DNA of 64,000 nucleotides from Desulfosporosinus sp. HMP52 (GTDB lineage Bacteria; Bacillota; Desulfitobacteriia; Desulfitobacteriales; Desulfitobacteriaceae). Of the stretch, positions 30,068 to 38,920 are shown piece by piece. Under the pieces are notes generated by a model. It made no database searches. It had not been told where the DNA came from and saw nothing but the letters and a program-made list of their open reading frames with translations. Position 1 is the stretch's first letter. Every line of letters begins with the position of its first letter. The DNA lies in contig NZ_JMGA01000057.1 in assembly GCF_000765145.1 (NCBI RefSeq), positions 95,388 to 159,387 of the forward strand, read 5' to 3'. Made by a program: the position numbers and the translations under genes.

Positions 30068-31411
30068 TTATTTCTTTTCTTCTTTCTTATCCTTCCCTTC
30101 CTCTTCTTGACCTTTTGAATCTTCTTTTGCTTGTCCAGCCTGTTGCTTTAACATTTCCGGTGGGACTGTCTTAGTTTGTTCATTAACAGTTTTTTCCGTC
30201 CCCATGACTTTTCCATTGGCATCAAGATAATCTCTTGTAGTTTCAGTTTTTATGCGTTCGGTGACTCTTTCAACTCCAGGAGGGACTTCACTCTGCTTAT
30301 CTCCGGATTGCCCATTTTCTTTCTTAGCATCTGCTTGCTCTTTATCTTTAGCTTCTTCCCCTCCCGTTTCTTTAGACTCTTCCTTAGATGACTCGTCTTT
30401 TTTCTTTTGCTCTTGTTCAGCACTCTGCAGTGTCTTAGCATAACTTTTCTGAATAACTGCCAGATTTGCCGGGGTTACTGCTTTTACTGCAACAATTTTT
30501 GCCGGTATTTCACCTTGCTCGCTGGTAAGGGAATCTTCAATTTCCAAGGGTTCTTTATTGATTATCTTTTGCGCCCATTGATAAGCATTAGCCCCCTGCA
30601 AATAGGGAGAAGTGTCAACATCTCCTGTTTGAGTACCTTTAGCCATTCTATCTAGTGATGGGACATTTGCTTGTCCACCGATTAAGCTGATTTTTTTATC
30701 CAATTGATTTTGTTTGAGTACCTCGCTTGCCTGGGCAGCCAAGCTTTCATTATGGGCTAATATCGCTTGCACATTGTCGGGATTCTTCTGTAAAAAATCT
30801 ACCAAGCTTGTCCTCGCTACCGATTCCGATCCCTTGGGACTTGAAATGGTATGTAAGGAAATCTTTGGGTACTTGCTTAGAATAGCTTTATTTCCCGACA
30901 AAAGTTCTTGAGAGCCACTTTCATTAGGATCCCCTTGGAGTATAACAATTTGACCCTCAGTGACTTTACCTACCAATGTCTGAGCCATTAACTCGCCAAC
31001 CTTTTCCTGATCCGGGATAATTATCCCTTCCGGTTTTACACCTGATGGGAGCTGAGTCAAGGCTAAGATGGGGATTTCCTGGGCTTGAGACTTTTGTAAA
31101 GTGCCTTCATCTCCACCTTGATAGATTAGAACCTTAGCATCTTCTAGAACAGATTCTGCTTCTGATCCACTCTTTATATACTTTACTGTAACATCTTCTT
31201 TCTTAGCTAAATCATCGATGCCTTTAGTAATTAGCAGTTTGTTGGGATCATTCTCATTTAACGAAACTGCAATAATTGTTTCGTCCTCTGATGTTTTTGA
31301 TGAAGTTTTATTTTTATTTTTTCCTAAAAGATCTTGTAGACTACAGCCTGTTATGGTTAAACTAAGACAAAGAGGAATTAGGATAATTAAGAATCGCAAT
31401 CTCTTGAACAT
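30068..31411 (-). CDS. Periplasmic-binding-protein-like lipoprotein with charged C-terminal tail
   Basis: This 447-residue secreted lipoprotein has a signal peptide with lipobox TITGC (about residue 20), then a type-1 periplasmic binding fold like sugar-binding proteins (IIAVSLNENDPNKLLITKGI; VILQGDPNESGSQELLSGN; AILAHNESLAAQA; SLIGGQANVPSLDRM). From about 355 the sequence is very rich in Lys, Glu, Asp and Gln with a short ordered stretch (about 400-430). No transporter genes are near. The frame is open to 31681, but ATG 31411 with AAAGGAG fits the signal peptide. It may be a sensor or binding protein rather than part of a transporter. Confidence 0.75.
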   Translation of the reverse strand: MFKRLRFLIILIPLCLSLTITGCSLQDLLGKNKNKTSSKTSEDETIIAVSLNENDPNKLLITKGIDDLAKKEDVTVKYIKSGSEAESVLEDAKVLIYQGGDEGTLQKSQAQEIPILALTQLPSGVKPEGIIIPDQEKVGELMAQTLVGKVTEGQIVILQGDPNESGSQELLSGNKAILSKYPKISLHTISSPKGSESVARTSLVDFLQKNPDNVQAILAHNESLAAQASEVLKQNQLDKKISLIGGQANVPSLDRMAKGTQTGDVDTSPYLQGANAYQWAQKIINKEPLEIEDSLTSEQGEIPAKIVAVKAVTPANLAVIQKSYAKTLQSAEQEQKKKDESSKEESKETGGEEAKDKEQADAKKENGQSGDKQSEVPPGVERVTERIKTETTRDYLDANGKVMGTEKTVNEQTKTVPPEMLKQQAGQAKEDSKGQEEEGKDKKEEKK

Positions 31412-31532
31412 TTGGCACACTCCTTTCGGGGTTCTTAAGCAATTCTTTAAATTAGTTTCCCCTTGTCTATATAAATAATCCCAGAGAAAAATTCCCTTTA
31501 TACTAATTTCTTTAATAAAGGAGGGCTTCTGT

Positions 31533-32375
31533 TTGACAATTAAATTGGAACATGTTTTAAAACGAGTACAAGCTCTTCCTCCCTTACCCACCTCTGCTCT
31601 GCGCGTCATTGCGCTAACTAAGAATCCAGGTACCACTGTCAAAGAGCTAGAAACGGTTATTGGTAAGGATCCTTCCCTCACAGCGGGTATTTTACGACAG
31701 GCAAACTCTGCCTACTATGGGTACGCCAGACGAATCTCTTCTCTTCAGGAAGCAATAGTCATGCTTGGTTTTCAGGTAACCCAAGGGTTAGCGATGGCTT
31801 CTGCCGTTGCCCCTTTATTAAAAGATAATCTAGTAGGATATGAGATTGAACAAGAGGGTCTTTGGAAGCATTCAATGCTTACTGCTATGACTGCTAAGCG
31901 ATTATGCCAATATCGAAAATTCCCTTTTGGAGATGTTGCTTTTACTGCAGGCTTGCTTCATGATATTGGGAAATTAGTTATCTCCATTTATGTTCAGGAA
32001 GTTGGACCTTTTCTTGTCGAGAAGGTAAAAGAAGCCAAACTATCTTATTTTGAACTTGAAGAGAAAGTAATAGGGTATAACCACGCCACAGTTGGCGGCT
32101 TTTTGGCTAGGACTTGGTTTTTACCTGAAGATCTGGTTTCTGCCATATCCTATCACCATACTCCGGAAAATACCTCCAGTTATCCTGAGCTTGCCTGTGT
32201 TATTCATGTTGCTAATGGTCTTGCCAACTTACTGGGCATCGGTGGCGGTGTAGACAGTTTGTTAAATCCAATTCATCAGGTTGCCCTGGATAAAATTGCT
32301 CTTACAGAGTCTGATCTCGAAAGAATAATGGCAGACATGGGAGAATTCCTAGTCGATCCTACTCTATTTAGCTAA
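31533..32375 (+). CDS. HDOD-domain protein
   Basis: This 280-residue cytosolic protein is one of only two plus-strand genes. The HDOD domain spans about 10-205: PPLPTSALRVIALTKNPGTTVKELETVIGKDPSLTAGILRQANSA begins it in the typical way, followed by GLLHDIGKLVI with an intact HD pair and a second Y-N-H region (IGYNHATVGGFLA). HDOD proteins take part in stress or second-messenger signalling, and most have no shown catalytic activity. Start is TTG 31533 with AAAGGAGG upstream. It is divergent from the lipoprotein gene and converges on the ATPase gene 14 bases away. Confidence 0.88.
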   Translation: MTIKLEHVLKRVQALPPLPTSALRVIALTKNPGTTVKELETVIGKDPSLTAGILRQANSAYYGYARRISSLQEAIVMLGFQVTQGLAMASAVAPLLKDNLVGYEIEQEGLWKHSMLTAMTAKRLCQYRKFPFGDVAFTAGLLHDIGKLVISIYVQEVGPFLVEKVKEAKLSYFELEEKVIGYNHATVGGFLARTWFLPEDLVSAISYHHTPENTSSYPELACVIHVANGLANLLGIGGGVDSLLNPIHQVALDKIALTESDLERIMADMGEFLVDPTLFS

Positions 32376-32389
32376 TCAACAAACCCTAA

Positions 32390-33424
32390 TCAGCCCTTAA
32401 CACGTAAATCAATTAAAATCTGATTTAGCACCGTTTCACGAAACCTATCAACTTGATCAAAATCAACAGCATCCATATATATACCCTTAAGCTGAGACCT
32501 ATACGTCTGCCATGACGCTAAGGTCTCTTTTAGTGTTTTACTCAAAGGTCGTTCTAATCCCTGGTCTTGCAGATTTTCCGGATTTCCTTGCCAGATTGCC
32601 AAATGCCTCTCCGGAAAAGCAATTCCAATTACTTCATCCGGGTTGAGAGGGTGCAAGACAATTTCGATTAGTTGCCCTAATTGCTGAGCCTCACGTAATA
32701 CCCAATCTAAGGCATCAAGGGTTTCATCCCCCTCTAAGCGAATCTGATCAAAATCCGTTAGGAAATGAGGAGCTAGATTCAACCAACCATCTGCAGTCAA
32801 GCCATGAAGAAAGAAGGGGTTTATGACACTTTTCTGAAGCAGTTTTAACGCATTTTCAGCTAGGGGCCAAGGACCTGTATGCTCTTTTTTTACTTTAAGC
32901 TGAGCAGAGTTCCCTAAGATCCAGGAGATATTCTCTTTTTCTATAGGTCTTTTTGTGGCCCGGGCTTCTATCAATGACCCAAGTTCCGAAGCTAACTCAT
33001 CTTCCAGGGACATTTGCAGCCCTTGAAGCTGCTTTTCGATCTCAATAATTGAAGAACGCTGTTTTTCCAGCTTCTCTTCATCACAAAACTTACTAAAGTC
33101 TGTAAACTTCTCAACTACACCGGGAGCCTGCCAACGCAGGGGAGAAACCTCCATGGCATCGATCATTGCTAATCCTATCTGAGGCATAACGAAACCTGCC
33201 ATCGAATCCGGATCTCGCACTGACCGCAGGAAATCAATGTCATATCCTCGATCCAGTAGTTCCAGGCCAATCACCTTAATGAGTGTCGATTTACCGGTTC
33301 CAGGACCGCCCAAAAGGACATAAGCACGTTTCCAAGTCGGCATCATGTTTGGTAATAAGGATATGTACCCTCTAGTGGTCAGTCCTTCGGCAAAGTAATG
33401 TCGCACCCCAGTCTTATTTCTCAT
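32390..33424 (-). CDS. P-loop ATPase of unknown role (PRK06851-like)
   Basis: This 344-residue protein has a clear Walker A (LLGGPGTGKSTLIK, about residue 37) and a possible second motif region. A coiled-coil segment, about 115-150, runs KQRSSIIEIEKQLQGLQMS. Family proteins of this kind in Clostridia are usually annotated only as ATPases. The FLHGLT/IFLHGL-like and VIGIAFPERHLAIWQG strands suggest a duplicated fold in which the second half lacks a Walker A. No partner gene is apparent. Confidence 0.65.
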   Translation of the reverse strand: MRNKTGVRHYFAEGLTTRGYISLLPNMMPTWKRAYVLLGGPGTGKSTLIKVIGLELLDRGYDIDFLRSVRDPDSMAGFVMPQIGLAMIDAMEVSPLRWQAPGVVEKFTDFSKFCDEEKLEKQRSSIIEIEKQLQGLQMSLEDELASELGSLIEARATKRPIEKENISWILGNSAQLKVKKEHTGPWPLAENALKLLQKSVINPFFLHGLTADGWLNLAPHFLTDFDQIRLEGDETLDALDWVLREAQQLGQLIEIVLHPLNPDEVIGIAFPERHLAIWQGNPENLQDQGLERPLSKTLKETLASWQTYRSQLKGIYMDAVDFDQVDRFRETVLNQILIDLRVKG

Positions 33425-33492
33425 GCTTGTTACCCCCGTCGTTTTTTTCGGTCAGCGTAGTCTATGCAATTAAGGTTAGGAAGGCCACAAAA

Positions 33493-33527
33493 CCGCGGTT
33501 CGATATTAGATATTCGTGGTTCGAATT
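33493..33527. repeat. TTCGA-type repeat upstream of the ATPase gene
   Basis: Two GGTTCGA units (CGCGGTTCGAT... and CGTGGTTCGAA) lie about 70-100 bases upstream of the ATPase start. It resembles 16835-16875. Function unknown. Confidence 0.45.
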
Positions 33528-33535
33528 GAGAATAA

Positions 33536-33572
33536 TTTAAGGCACGCTCCATTTAATAGAGCGTGCCTTAAA
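33536..33572 (-). terminator. Intrinsic terminator after the carboxy-terminal protease gene
   Basis: A 14-bp perfect inverted repeat (TTTAAGGCACGCTC / GAGCGTGCCTTAAA) lies 14 bases past the stop. The A/T flanks make it able to work in either direction. Confidence 0.85.
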
Positions 33573-33585
33573 GGTTAAGATTAAC

Positions 33586-34767
33586 TTATTTTATTTTTCC
33601 TTGTAAAGTCTGCAGCGCTTTGCGTAGTTGAGAATCAAAATTTTTGTCTTGGGGAGTAATAGTAGCTTGTTCTCCCTTCCCTAGCTCAACCACTATATCC
33701 GGGTCAATTCCCTTTTTATGAATGTCCAGCTTATTAGGAGTTAAGTATTTGGCAGTTGTCAATTTAACACTGGTTCCTCCGTCTAGGGGGAAGATTGTTT
33801 GAACAATCCCTTTGCCAAAGGTTTTCACTCCTACTAAAGTTGCTGTCCCTTTATCTTTAATGGCACCTGCAACAATCTCGGAAGCGGAGGCACTCTCTTC
33901 ATTAACAAGTACCACCATAGGCATTCCCAGATAGGTTCCTGTAGACATCTTTGTATCCACATTCCCTTGCTTATCAACAATGTACACAACCGGCCCTTCG
34001 GGGATGAAGTAACTGGCAACTTGTACCGCAGCGTTAAGCTCCCCACCATGGTTATATCTCATATCTAAAATAAGACCTTTAAATCGTTTAATGTCCATAG
34101 TATCGAAAGTTTCTTTCAGTTCTTTCCCTGTATCTGAACCGAACTGAGTTATACTGACATAAGCAATATCCGGATTTCCCGGCAATGCCAGACCGTCAAC
34201 CGTTGGAACGGTTATGTTTTCCCTGGTTAAGCTCACGGTGAAGGTCTTATTGGCGCTCTCCCTGTATAAAGCTAATTCTACCTTTGTACCAGGCTCGCCC
34301 CTCATTAGCCCAACAGCTTTATCTTGTTCCATCCCTGCAGTATCGGCATCATCTATCTTACTGACAACATCCCCCGATTGAATCCCTGCTCGACTTGCCG
34401 GTGAATTTTTGATCGGACGCAGGACTACCAGCTTTTTAGGATCTTTGAGGCTTAGGACAATTCCTATCCCTCCAAACTTTCCTTCAAGCATTTGAAACAA
34501 TTCTTGGTTCTCCTGGGCATTCATGTACGTCGAATATGGATCTCCTAAGATTTCTACGATACCTTTTGTTGCACCTTCCACAAGCTGATCTGTTGTTACA
34601 TTTTCTAAGTAATCCTTGCGAATAAGCTGCACAACATGTACTAGCCGCCCAACATTATTGACGTTAGTAATTACTACACCACTTACCAAAGTGGTCACTA
34701 ATACAGAGAAAATCAGGAAGACGACTCCTACATGTTTGGCTATTCGTTTCATGTTCCACTCTTGCAA
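33586..34767 (-). CDS. S41 carboxy-terminal processing peptidase (CtpA/CtpB type)
   Basis: This is a membrane-anchored serine protease of 393 residues. One N-terminal membrane segment (about 10-32) is followed by a PDZ domain (about 95-175, GGIGIVLSLKDP... SPASRAGIQSGDVVSKI) and the S41 catalytic domain with the nucleophile in ESASASEIVAGA and the general-base Lys in GVKTFGKGIVQT. In B. subtilis the homologue CtpB lies by ftsEX and cleaves SpoIVFA during sporulation. TTG 34767 has AGGAAGGAG at ideal spacing; ATG 34752 is the alternative start. Confidence 0.94.
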   Translation of the reverse strand: MQEWNMKRIAKHVGVVFLIFSVLVTTLVSGVVITNVNNVGRLVHVVQLIRKDYLENVTTDQLVEGATKGIVEILGDPYSTYMNAQENQELFQMLEGKFGGIGIVLSLKDPKKLVVLRPIKNSPASRAGIQSGDVVSKIDDADTAGMEQDKAVGLMRGEPGTKVELALYRESANKTFTVSLTRENITVPTVDGLALPGNPDIAYVSITQFGSDTGKELKETFDTMDIKRFKGLILDMRYNHGGELNAAVQVASYFIPEGPVVYIVDKQGNVDTKMSTGTYLGMPMVVLVNEESASASEIVAGAIKDKGTATLVGVKTFGKGIVQTIFPLDGGTSVKLTTAKYLTPNKLDIHKKGIDPDIVVELGKGEQATITPQDKNFDSQLRKALQTLQGKIK

Positions 34768-34924
34768 TCCACTAAACTCCTTCCTTCTCTTGCACTAGTC
34801 CTTAGGCGCTGGTCCTCGCACATAAGTTCAACTTGGCATCCACTCTCTTTGGAAAGGCACTGCCAAGTTTCTAAGACTTGCTCTATTATATGCTTATCCC
34901 TCACTAGAAATACTGCTTATCTCT

Positions 34925-36076
34925 TTAATTAGGAAAATACTGTAAAGGATCTGTGGTGTTTCCGCCTACCCTAACTTCAAAATGCAAATGTGCTCCTGTG
35001 CTCCATCCAGTTGAGCCCACAGCTCCAATTGCTTCATTGGCCTCAACAGATTGCCCCTCCTTTACATCTATTCGTGACTGATGTCCATAGAGGGTAGATA
35101 TTCCACTTCCATGGTCGATAATCGTCATATTTCCATAGGCCGTATTCCAACCGGCCATAATGACTACCCCAGCACCTGCCGCATTAATCTTTGCCCCGGT
35201 GGGGGCAACAATATCTGTTCCCGTATGTAAACTTCGTTTTTTGGTAATGGGATGAATCCTCCAGCCATAGGGGCTGCTAATTTCATAATATCCTGGCACC
35301 GGCCAGGTTGAAATTGTCCCATTTAAGTTGCCTGTTCCTTTTCCCGACTGGGCAGCTTGTAATTTTCGGATCTTCTCGGACAGAGATTTAGACTCGGATT
35401 CCAATCGCTCCAGCTCGTCAAAGGCAGCCTGTTGGGCTTTTAGACTATCATCTAAGGCAACCCGTTGTTTTGACTTTTTCCCCTCAAGATCAGCGCTTAC
35501 CGAAGCTGCCTGGGCTTCAAGATCAGCTGCTTGATCTCTTTTAGCCTGTAATTCATTCTTCTTTTGAGAAATTTGTGCTTTCTGTTCTTCAATATCCGCA
35601 AGTAGCTGCCGATCATTGTCCACTAATCTTGAAAAATACTCCATACGAGTAATGAAATCACTAAGATTGGAAGACTGAAAAAGAAGCTCCAAATGGCTAA
35701 TCTGACCGCTCTCATATATCCCACGCGCCCGTTTACCTAGGGCCACTCTCCGCTCGTCAAGCTCCTTCTGCTTTTGATCAAGTTGCTCTTGTGCTAAGGA
35801 AACTTGGTTTTGGGCTTGAGCAAAGGCAATTTTCTTCTGGTTAAGGGTCTGCTGAGCTGTATCAATTTCGGCTTGTAATTGATTCAACTGAGCTTTTATA
35901 GTATCTGTTGTATAGGTAATCTTGTTTAGTTGACCCTGAGCCTGATCTTTCTGTTTTTCAATATCATTCTGTTGCTGAATACTATCCCCCAGTTGATCAG
36001 CCATTGAAGGCAATGCCGCCGTCCCAAGCAAAAGAAGGCTTATTATCATAACCGGAATAACTTTCTTCCTGAACAA
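34925..36076 (-). CDS. Murein hydrolase activator / M23 endopeptidase with coiled coil (EnvC-like)
   Basis: This is an exported wall protein of 383 residues: signal peptide about 1-26, a long coiled coil about 30-240 rich in Gln/Lys/Glu, and a C-terminal LytM/M23 domain with all zinc and catalytic residues (HTGTD and HLHFEV). FtsEX acts on coiled-coil hydrolases of this type (EnvC in E. coli, CwlO in Bacillus), and ftsX is the neighbour, so regulation by FtsEX is a strong inference. Start is TTG 36076 after GGAGGGG. A terminator-like hairpin separates it from ftsX. Confidence 0.92.
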   Translation of the reverse strand: MFRKKVIPVMIISLLLLGTAALPSMADQLGDSIQQQNDIEKQKDQAQGQLNKITYTTDTIKAQLNQLQAEIDTAQQTLNQKKIAFAQAQNQVSLAQEQLDQKQKELDERRVALGKRARGIYESGQISHLELLFQSSNLSDFITRMEYFSRLVDNDRQLLADIEEQKAQISQKKNELQAKRDQAADLEAQAASVSADLEGKKSKQRVALDDSLKAQQAAFDELERLESESKSLSEKIRKLQAAQSGKGTGNLNGTISTWPVPGYYEISSPYGWRIHPITKKRSLHTGTDIVAPTGAKINAAGAGVVIMAGWNTAYGNMTIIDHGSGISTLYGHQSRIDVKEGQSVEANEAIGAVGSTGWSTGAHLHFEVRVGGNTTDPLQYFPN

Positions 36077-36136
36077 ACGACCCCTCCGTCCTTAAGTTTA
36101 CTAGTTGGGTTAGCGCCAAAATCCAATAATAATTCA

Positions 36137-36168
36137 TTAAAAACCTGCCCCCACATAATAGTGGGGGC
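36137..36168 (-). terminator. Terminator between ftsX and the M23 hydrolase gene
   Basis: The GCCCCCAC/GTGGGGGC stem with a six-base loop is followed on the minus strand by AGG and five T residues. It would end or attenuate ftsEX transcripts. Confidence 0.8.
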
Positions 36169-36192
36169 TTAAACACAATCACGACTCTAATC

Positions 36193-37080
36193 TTAAGCAC
36201 GAAGAAACTTCTGTAAAGAAAATACGCTTCCTATAGCACCCATGGCCATACCTGCTAGTAATAATCCCAGGGTTACTTGACGAAAAAGGACTTGGTTTTG
36301 CACTACCGGCAAAAAGGTTAAGGTTGATTGGACATACACTGTAATCCAATTGTAGCCAACCCCGACAATGATAGCAGCTAATGTTCCTCCAACTAAACCT
36401 AGTGCTAAACCCTCAATCAGAAAAGGCCAACGTATAAAACCATTGCTTGCGCCAACTAATTTCATAATTTGGATTTCTTTTCGGCGGGAAAAAACATTAA
36501 TTTTAACATTAATAGAAATTAGTACAACTGCTGCAGCTCCAAAGGCAGCAACAACACCAAAACCAATCCACCTCAGCCACTGGGTAAATTTGAGCAGTTG
36601 ATCTACAAATTCCTGTCCATAGCGGACTTTGTACAGCCCCGGGTTAGTTTCCAGTGACTGAGCTAGAGTTTTAACGTTCTGAGGATCCGTTACCTTGACC
36701 GTTAACTTATCCGGAAAAGGATTGGTCCCTCCTACATCAGCAACAATGCTGCTTTGGGTTCCTCCGATTGTTTTTCCAAAGTCCTCAAGAGCTTGTTCCT
36801 TTGTTACCAAGGACACTGACTCTACTCCAGGCATCTGTTCAATCTGGCTTTTCAAATCTTGAACCTCTTCAGGTGTATAGCTCATTTGTACAAATGCACC
36901 AATTTCTAACTCAGATTCAAAAGATTTTGCCATATTAGCGGTGTTAGCTAAGAAAAAAATCGAGTAGCCCAAAATTACCAGCGAAACCATGACAGTTATA
37001 ACAGACGCCAGGCTAAGCCAGGGATTTCGCCTCATGGAGTTAAATGTCTCGCGAAAAATATACCCAGAGGAATTAAACAT
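36193..37080 (-). CDS. ftsX: Cell division ABC transporter permease FtsX
   Basis: FtsX is the four-helix permease-like partner of FtsE that transmits ATPase state to wall hydrolases. The 295 residues show the first membrane helix near 25-45, a large extracellular loop (about 50-160, MPGVESVSLVTKEQALEDF), and three C-terminal helices with INVFSRRKEIQIMKLVGASNGFI between them. ATG 37080 lies inside the 3' end of ftsE (8-base overlap) with GGGGGG upstream, so the two are coupled. Confidence 0.95.
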   Translation of the reverse strand: MFNSSGYIFRETFNSMRRNPWLSLASVITVMVSLVILGYSIFFLANTANMAKSFESELEIGAFVQMSYTPEEVQDLKSQIEQMPGVESVSLVTKEQALEDFGKTIGGTQSSIVADVGGTNPFPDKLTVKVTDPQNVKTLAQSLETNPGLYKVRYGQEFVDQLLKFTQWLRWIGFGVVAAFGAAAVVLISINVKINVFSRRKEIQIMKLVGASNGFIRWPFLIEGLALGLVGGTLAAIIVGVGYNWITVYVQSTLTFLPVVQNQVLFRQVTLGLLLAGMAMGAIGSVFSLQKFLRA

Positions 37081-37759
37081 CGTAGCCGTATCCCCCCTGT
37101 TCCTCGTCGCGAGCAACTCTGCCATTTTCTATGGCAATAACACGCTTTTGCATTTTGTTAACAATAGCTCTGGCGTGAGTAGCCATAACAACAGTCGTAC
37201 CTCGTTTATTAATCTCATATAACAAATCCATAATGTCCCAAGCAGTATCCGGATCGAGGTTACCTGTAGGTTCGTCAGCCACCAGTAAAGCAGGATTATT
37301 AATAATCGCCCTGGCTACACAGACCCGCTGTTGTTCACCTCCGGATAGTTCGTGGGGATAGGCTTTCTCTTTTGCCTTAAGACCAACAAGATCTATCGTT
37401 GCCAGTGTACGACTTCTTACCTCACGTTTAGGAACTCCAATGACCTCAAGAGCAAAAGCTACGTTTTCAAACACCGTCTTGTTTGGCAGTAGCTTAAAGT
37501 CTTGAAAGATTACTCCAATACTGCGCCTTAAATACGGCACTTCCCGCTCTTTCATTCTCACAAGGTTTCGACTGTTAATTTGGACTTGTCCTCGAGTAGG
37601 AATTTCCTCTCGATATAATAGCTTAATCAACGTTGATTTGCCGGCCCCACTGGGTCCCACCAGAAAAACAAAGTTCCCTTTGCCAATTTTTAGATTGACA
37701 TCGACAAGGGCTCTGGCACCATTCGAATAAATCTTGGAAACATTGGTTAATTGAATCAT
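37073..37759 (-). CDS. ftsE: Cell division ATP-binding protein FtsE
   Basis: This is the ABC ATPase of FtsEX, 228 residues: Walker A GPSGAGKSTLIK near 37, Q-loop VIFQDFKLLPNKTVFENV, signature LSGGEQQRVCVARA, Walker B LLVADEPTGNLDPDT and H-loop MATHARAIVN. Position between prfB/secA and ctpB repeats the Bacillus order. AGGAGG lies before the ATG. A terminator (37892-37928) isolates it from the transketolase genes upstream, so ftsEX must have its own promoter in that gap. Confidence 0.97.
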   Translation of the reverse strand: MIQLTNVSKIYSNGARALVDVNLKIGKGNFVFLVGPSGAGKSTLIKLLYREEIPTRGQVQINSRNLVRMKEREVPYLRRSIGVIFQDFKLLPNKTVFENVAFALEVIGVPKREVRSRTLATIDLVGLKAKEKAYPHELSGGEQQRVCVARAIINNPALLVADEPTGNLDPDTAWDIMDLLYEINKRGTTVVMATHARAIVNKMQKRVIAIENGRVARDEEQGGYGYDV

Positions 37760-37891
37760 GTTTTCCTCCTTGATTATACGCCACGCCCTATTTTCTCTAT
37801 AACTCTTGTTTTATTCGACACTTGCCGTCGTTTTCCTGTTTAACCGCTAAACATTCTTATGTTTTGTCAGGATTTAGATTCTTTGGAATAC

Positions 37892-37928
37892 AAAAAGAGA
37901 CCAACACTCTCAAAAGAATGTTAGTCTC
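37892..37928 (-). terminator. Intrinsic terminator after the transketolase genes
   Basis: The minus strand has GAGACTAACATTCT pairing imperfectly with AGAGTGTTGGTCTC, then five T residues. Confidence 0.85.
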
Positions 37929-37975
37929 AATCATATCTTTCTTAATAGCTTTATAAGCCTAAGTCTCTGTGCTGA

Positions 37976-38920
37976 TTAGTTCGACTTTTTAAGAATAACA
38001 TCATGAACTGCTTTGATCAATGCGGCCTTAGTCAATCCGTATTTTTCAAGGAGCTCCTGAGGTTTTCCGGACTCACCGAAGGAGTCCTTCAGTCCGACCC
38101 TTACCATAGGAGTGGGATTGTTTTCGGCAAGAACCTCTGCGACAGCACTTCCCAGTCCTCCGATAATGTTATGTTCCTCTGCCGTGACAACTGCTTTAGT
38201 AGTTTTAGCAACCCTCAGGATTGTCTCTTCATCTAAGGGCTTTACCGAGGCAACGTTAACCACACTCACACTAATCCCTTCAGCCGCCAGTTCATCGGCT
38301 GCTTCCAGAGCCATAGAAACCATTACACCATTTGCCATAATAGCTGCATCTGTACCTTCTCTTAGGACATTTGCTTTACCAATCTCAAACTGATAATCCT
38401 CGTCAAAAAGTAAAGGTACATCTAAGCGCCCCATCCGAATGTAAACAGGGCCATAATACTTGGCAGCTGCCAGAATCACTTGGCGAGTTTCCTCTCCGTC
38501 TGCAGGCACTAAAACAACCATATTGGGAACAGCCCGCATAATTGCCACATCTTCAATTGCCTGATGTGATCCGCCGTCTTCACCTACTGTTATTCCGGAA
38601 TGAGTTGCTGCTATCTTTACATTAAGTTTTGGGTAAGCAATGGAGTTACGGATTTGCTCAAATGCCCGCCCAACAGCAAAAATAGCAAAAGTGCTCGCAA
38701 AGGGAATTTTACCTGCTGCAGCTAATCCTGCTGCCGTCCCGAGTAAATTTGCTTCGGCAATTCCCATGTTGAAGAAACGTTCCGGATATTTTTTGCCAAA
38801 GTCAGCAGTCTTAGTTGACTTTGATAAGTCTGCATCTAAAACAACAACCTTAGGATTTTCCGCTCCTAAGACCAATAGTGCTTTACCATAGGCTTCCCGT
38901 GTCGCTACCTTATCAGCCAA
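37976..38920 (-). CDS. Transketolase C-terminal subunit
   Basis: This is the second half of a split transketolase (pentose phosphate pathway), 314 residues with the pyrimidine-binding domain (VVLDADLSKSTKTADFGKKYPERFFNMGIAE) and the C-terminal domain. The catalytic Glu region NMGIAEANLLG and the THSGITVGEDGGSHQ loop are present. The frame is open to 38989, but a TTG at 38920 (LADKVATREAYG) with AGGAGG nine bases upstream matches family starts and overlaps the N-subunit stop by 8 bases. Confidence 0.93.
   Translation of the reverse strand: MADKVATREAYGKALLVLGAENPKVVVLDADLSKSTKTADFGKKYPERFFNMGIAEANLLGTAAGLAAAGKIPFASTFAIFAVGRAFEQIRNSIAYPKLNVKIAATHSGITVGEDGGSHQAIEDVAIMRAVPNMVVLVPADGEETRQVILAAAKYYGPVYIRMGRLDVPLLFDEDYQFEIGKANVLREGTDAAIMANGVMVSMALEAADELAAEGISVSVVNVASVKPLDEETILRVAKTTKAVVTAEEHNIIGGLGSAVAEVLAENNPTPMVRVGLKDSFGESGKPQELLEKYGLTKAALIKAVHDVILKKSN

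Noticed and set aside
30252..30443. Ser/Cys-rich plus-strand open frame inside the lipoprotein gene
   Set aside because: It is the antisense image of the K/E-rich tail; low-complexity coding often gives long opposite frames.
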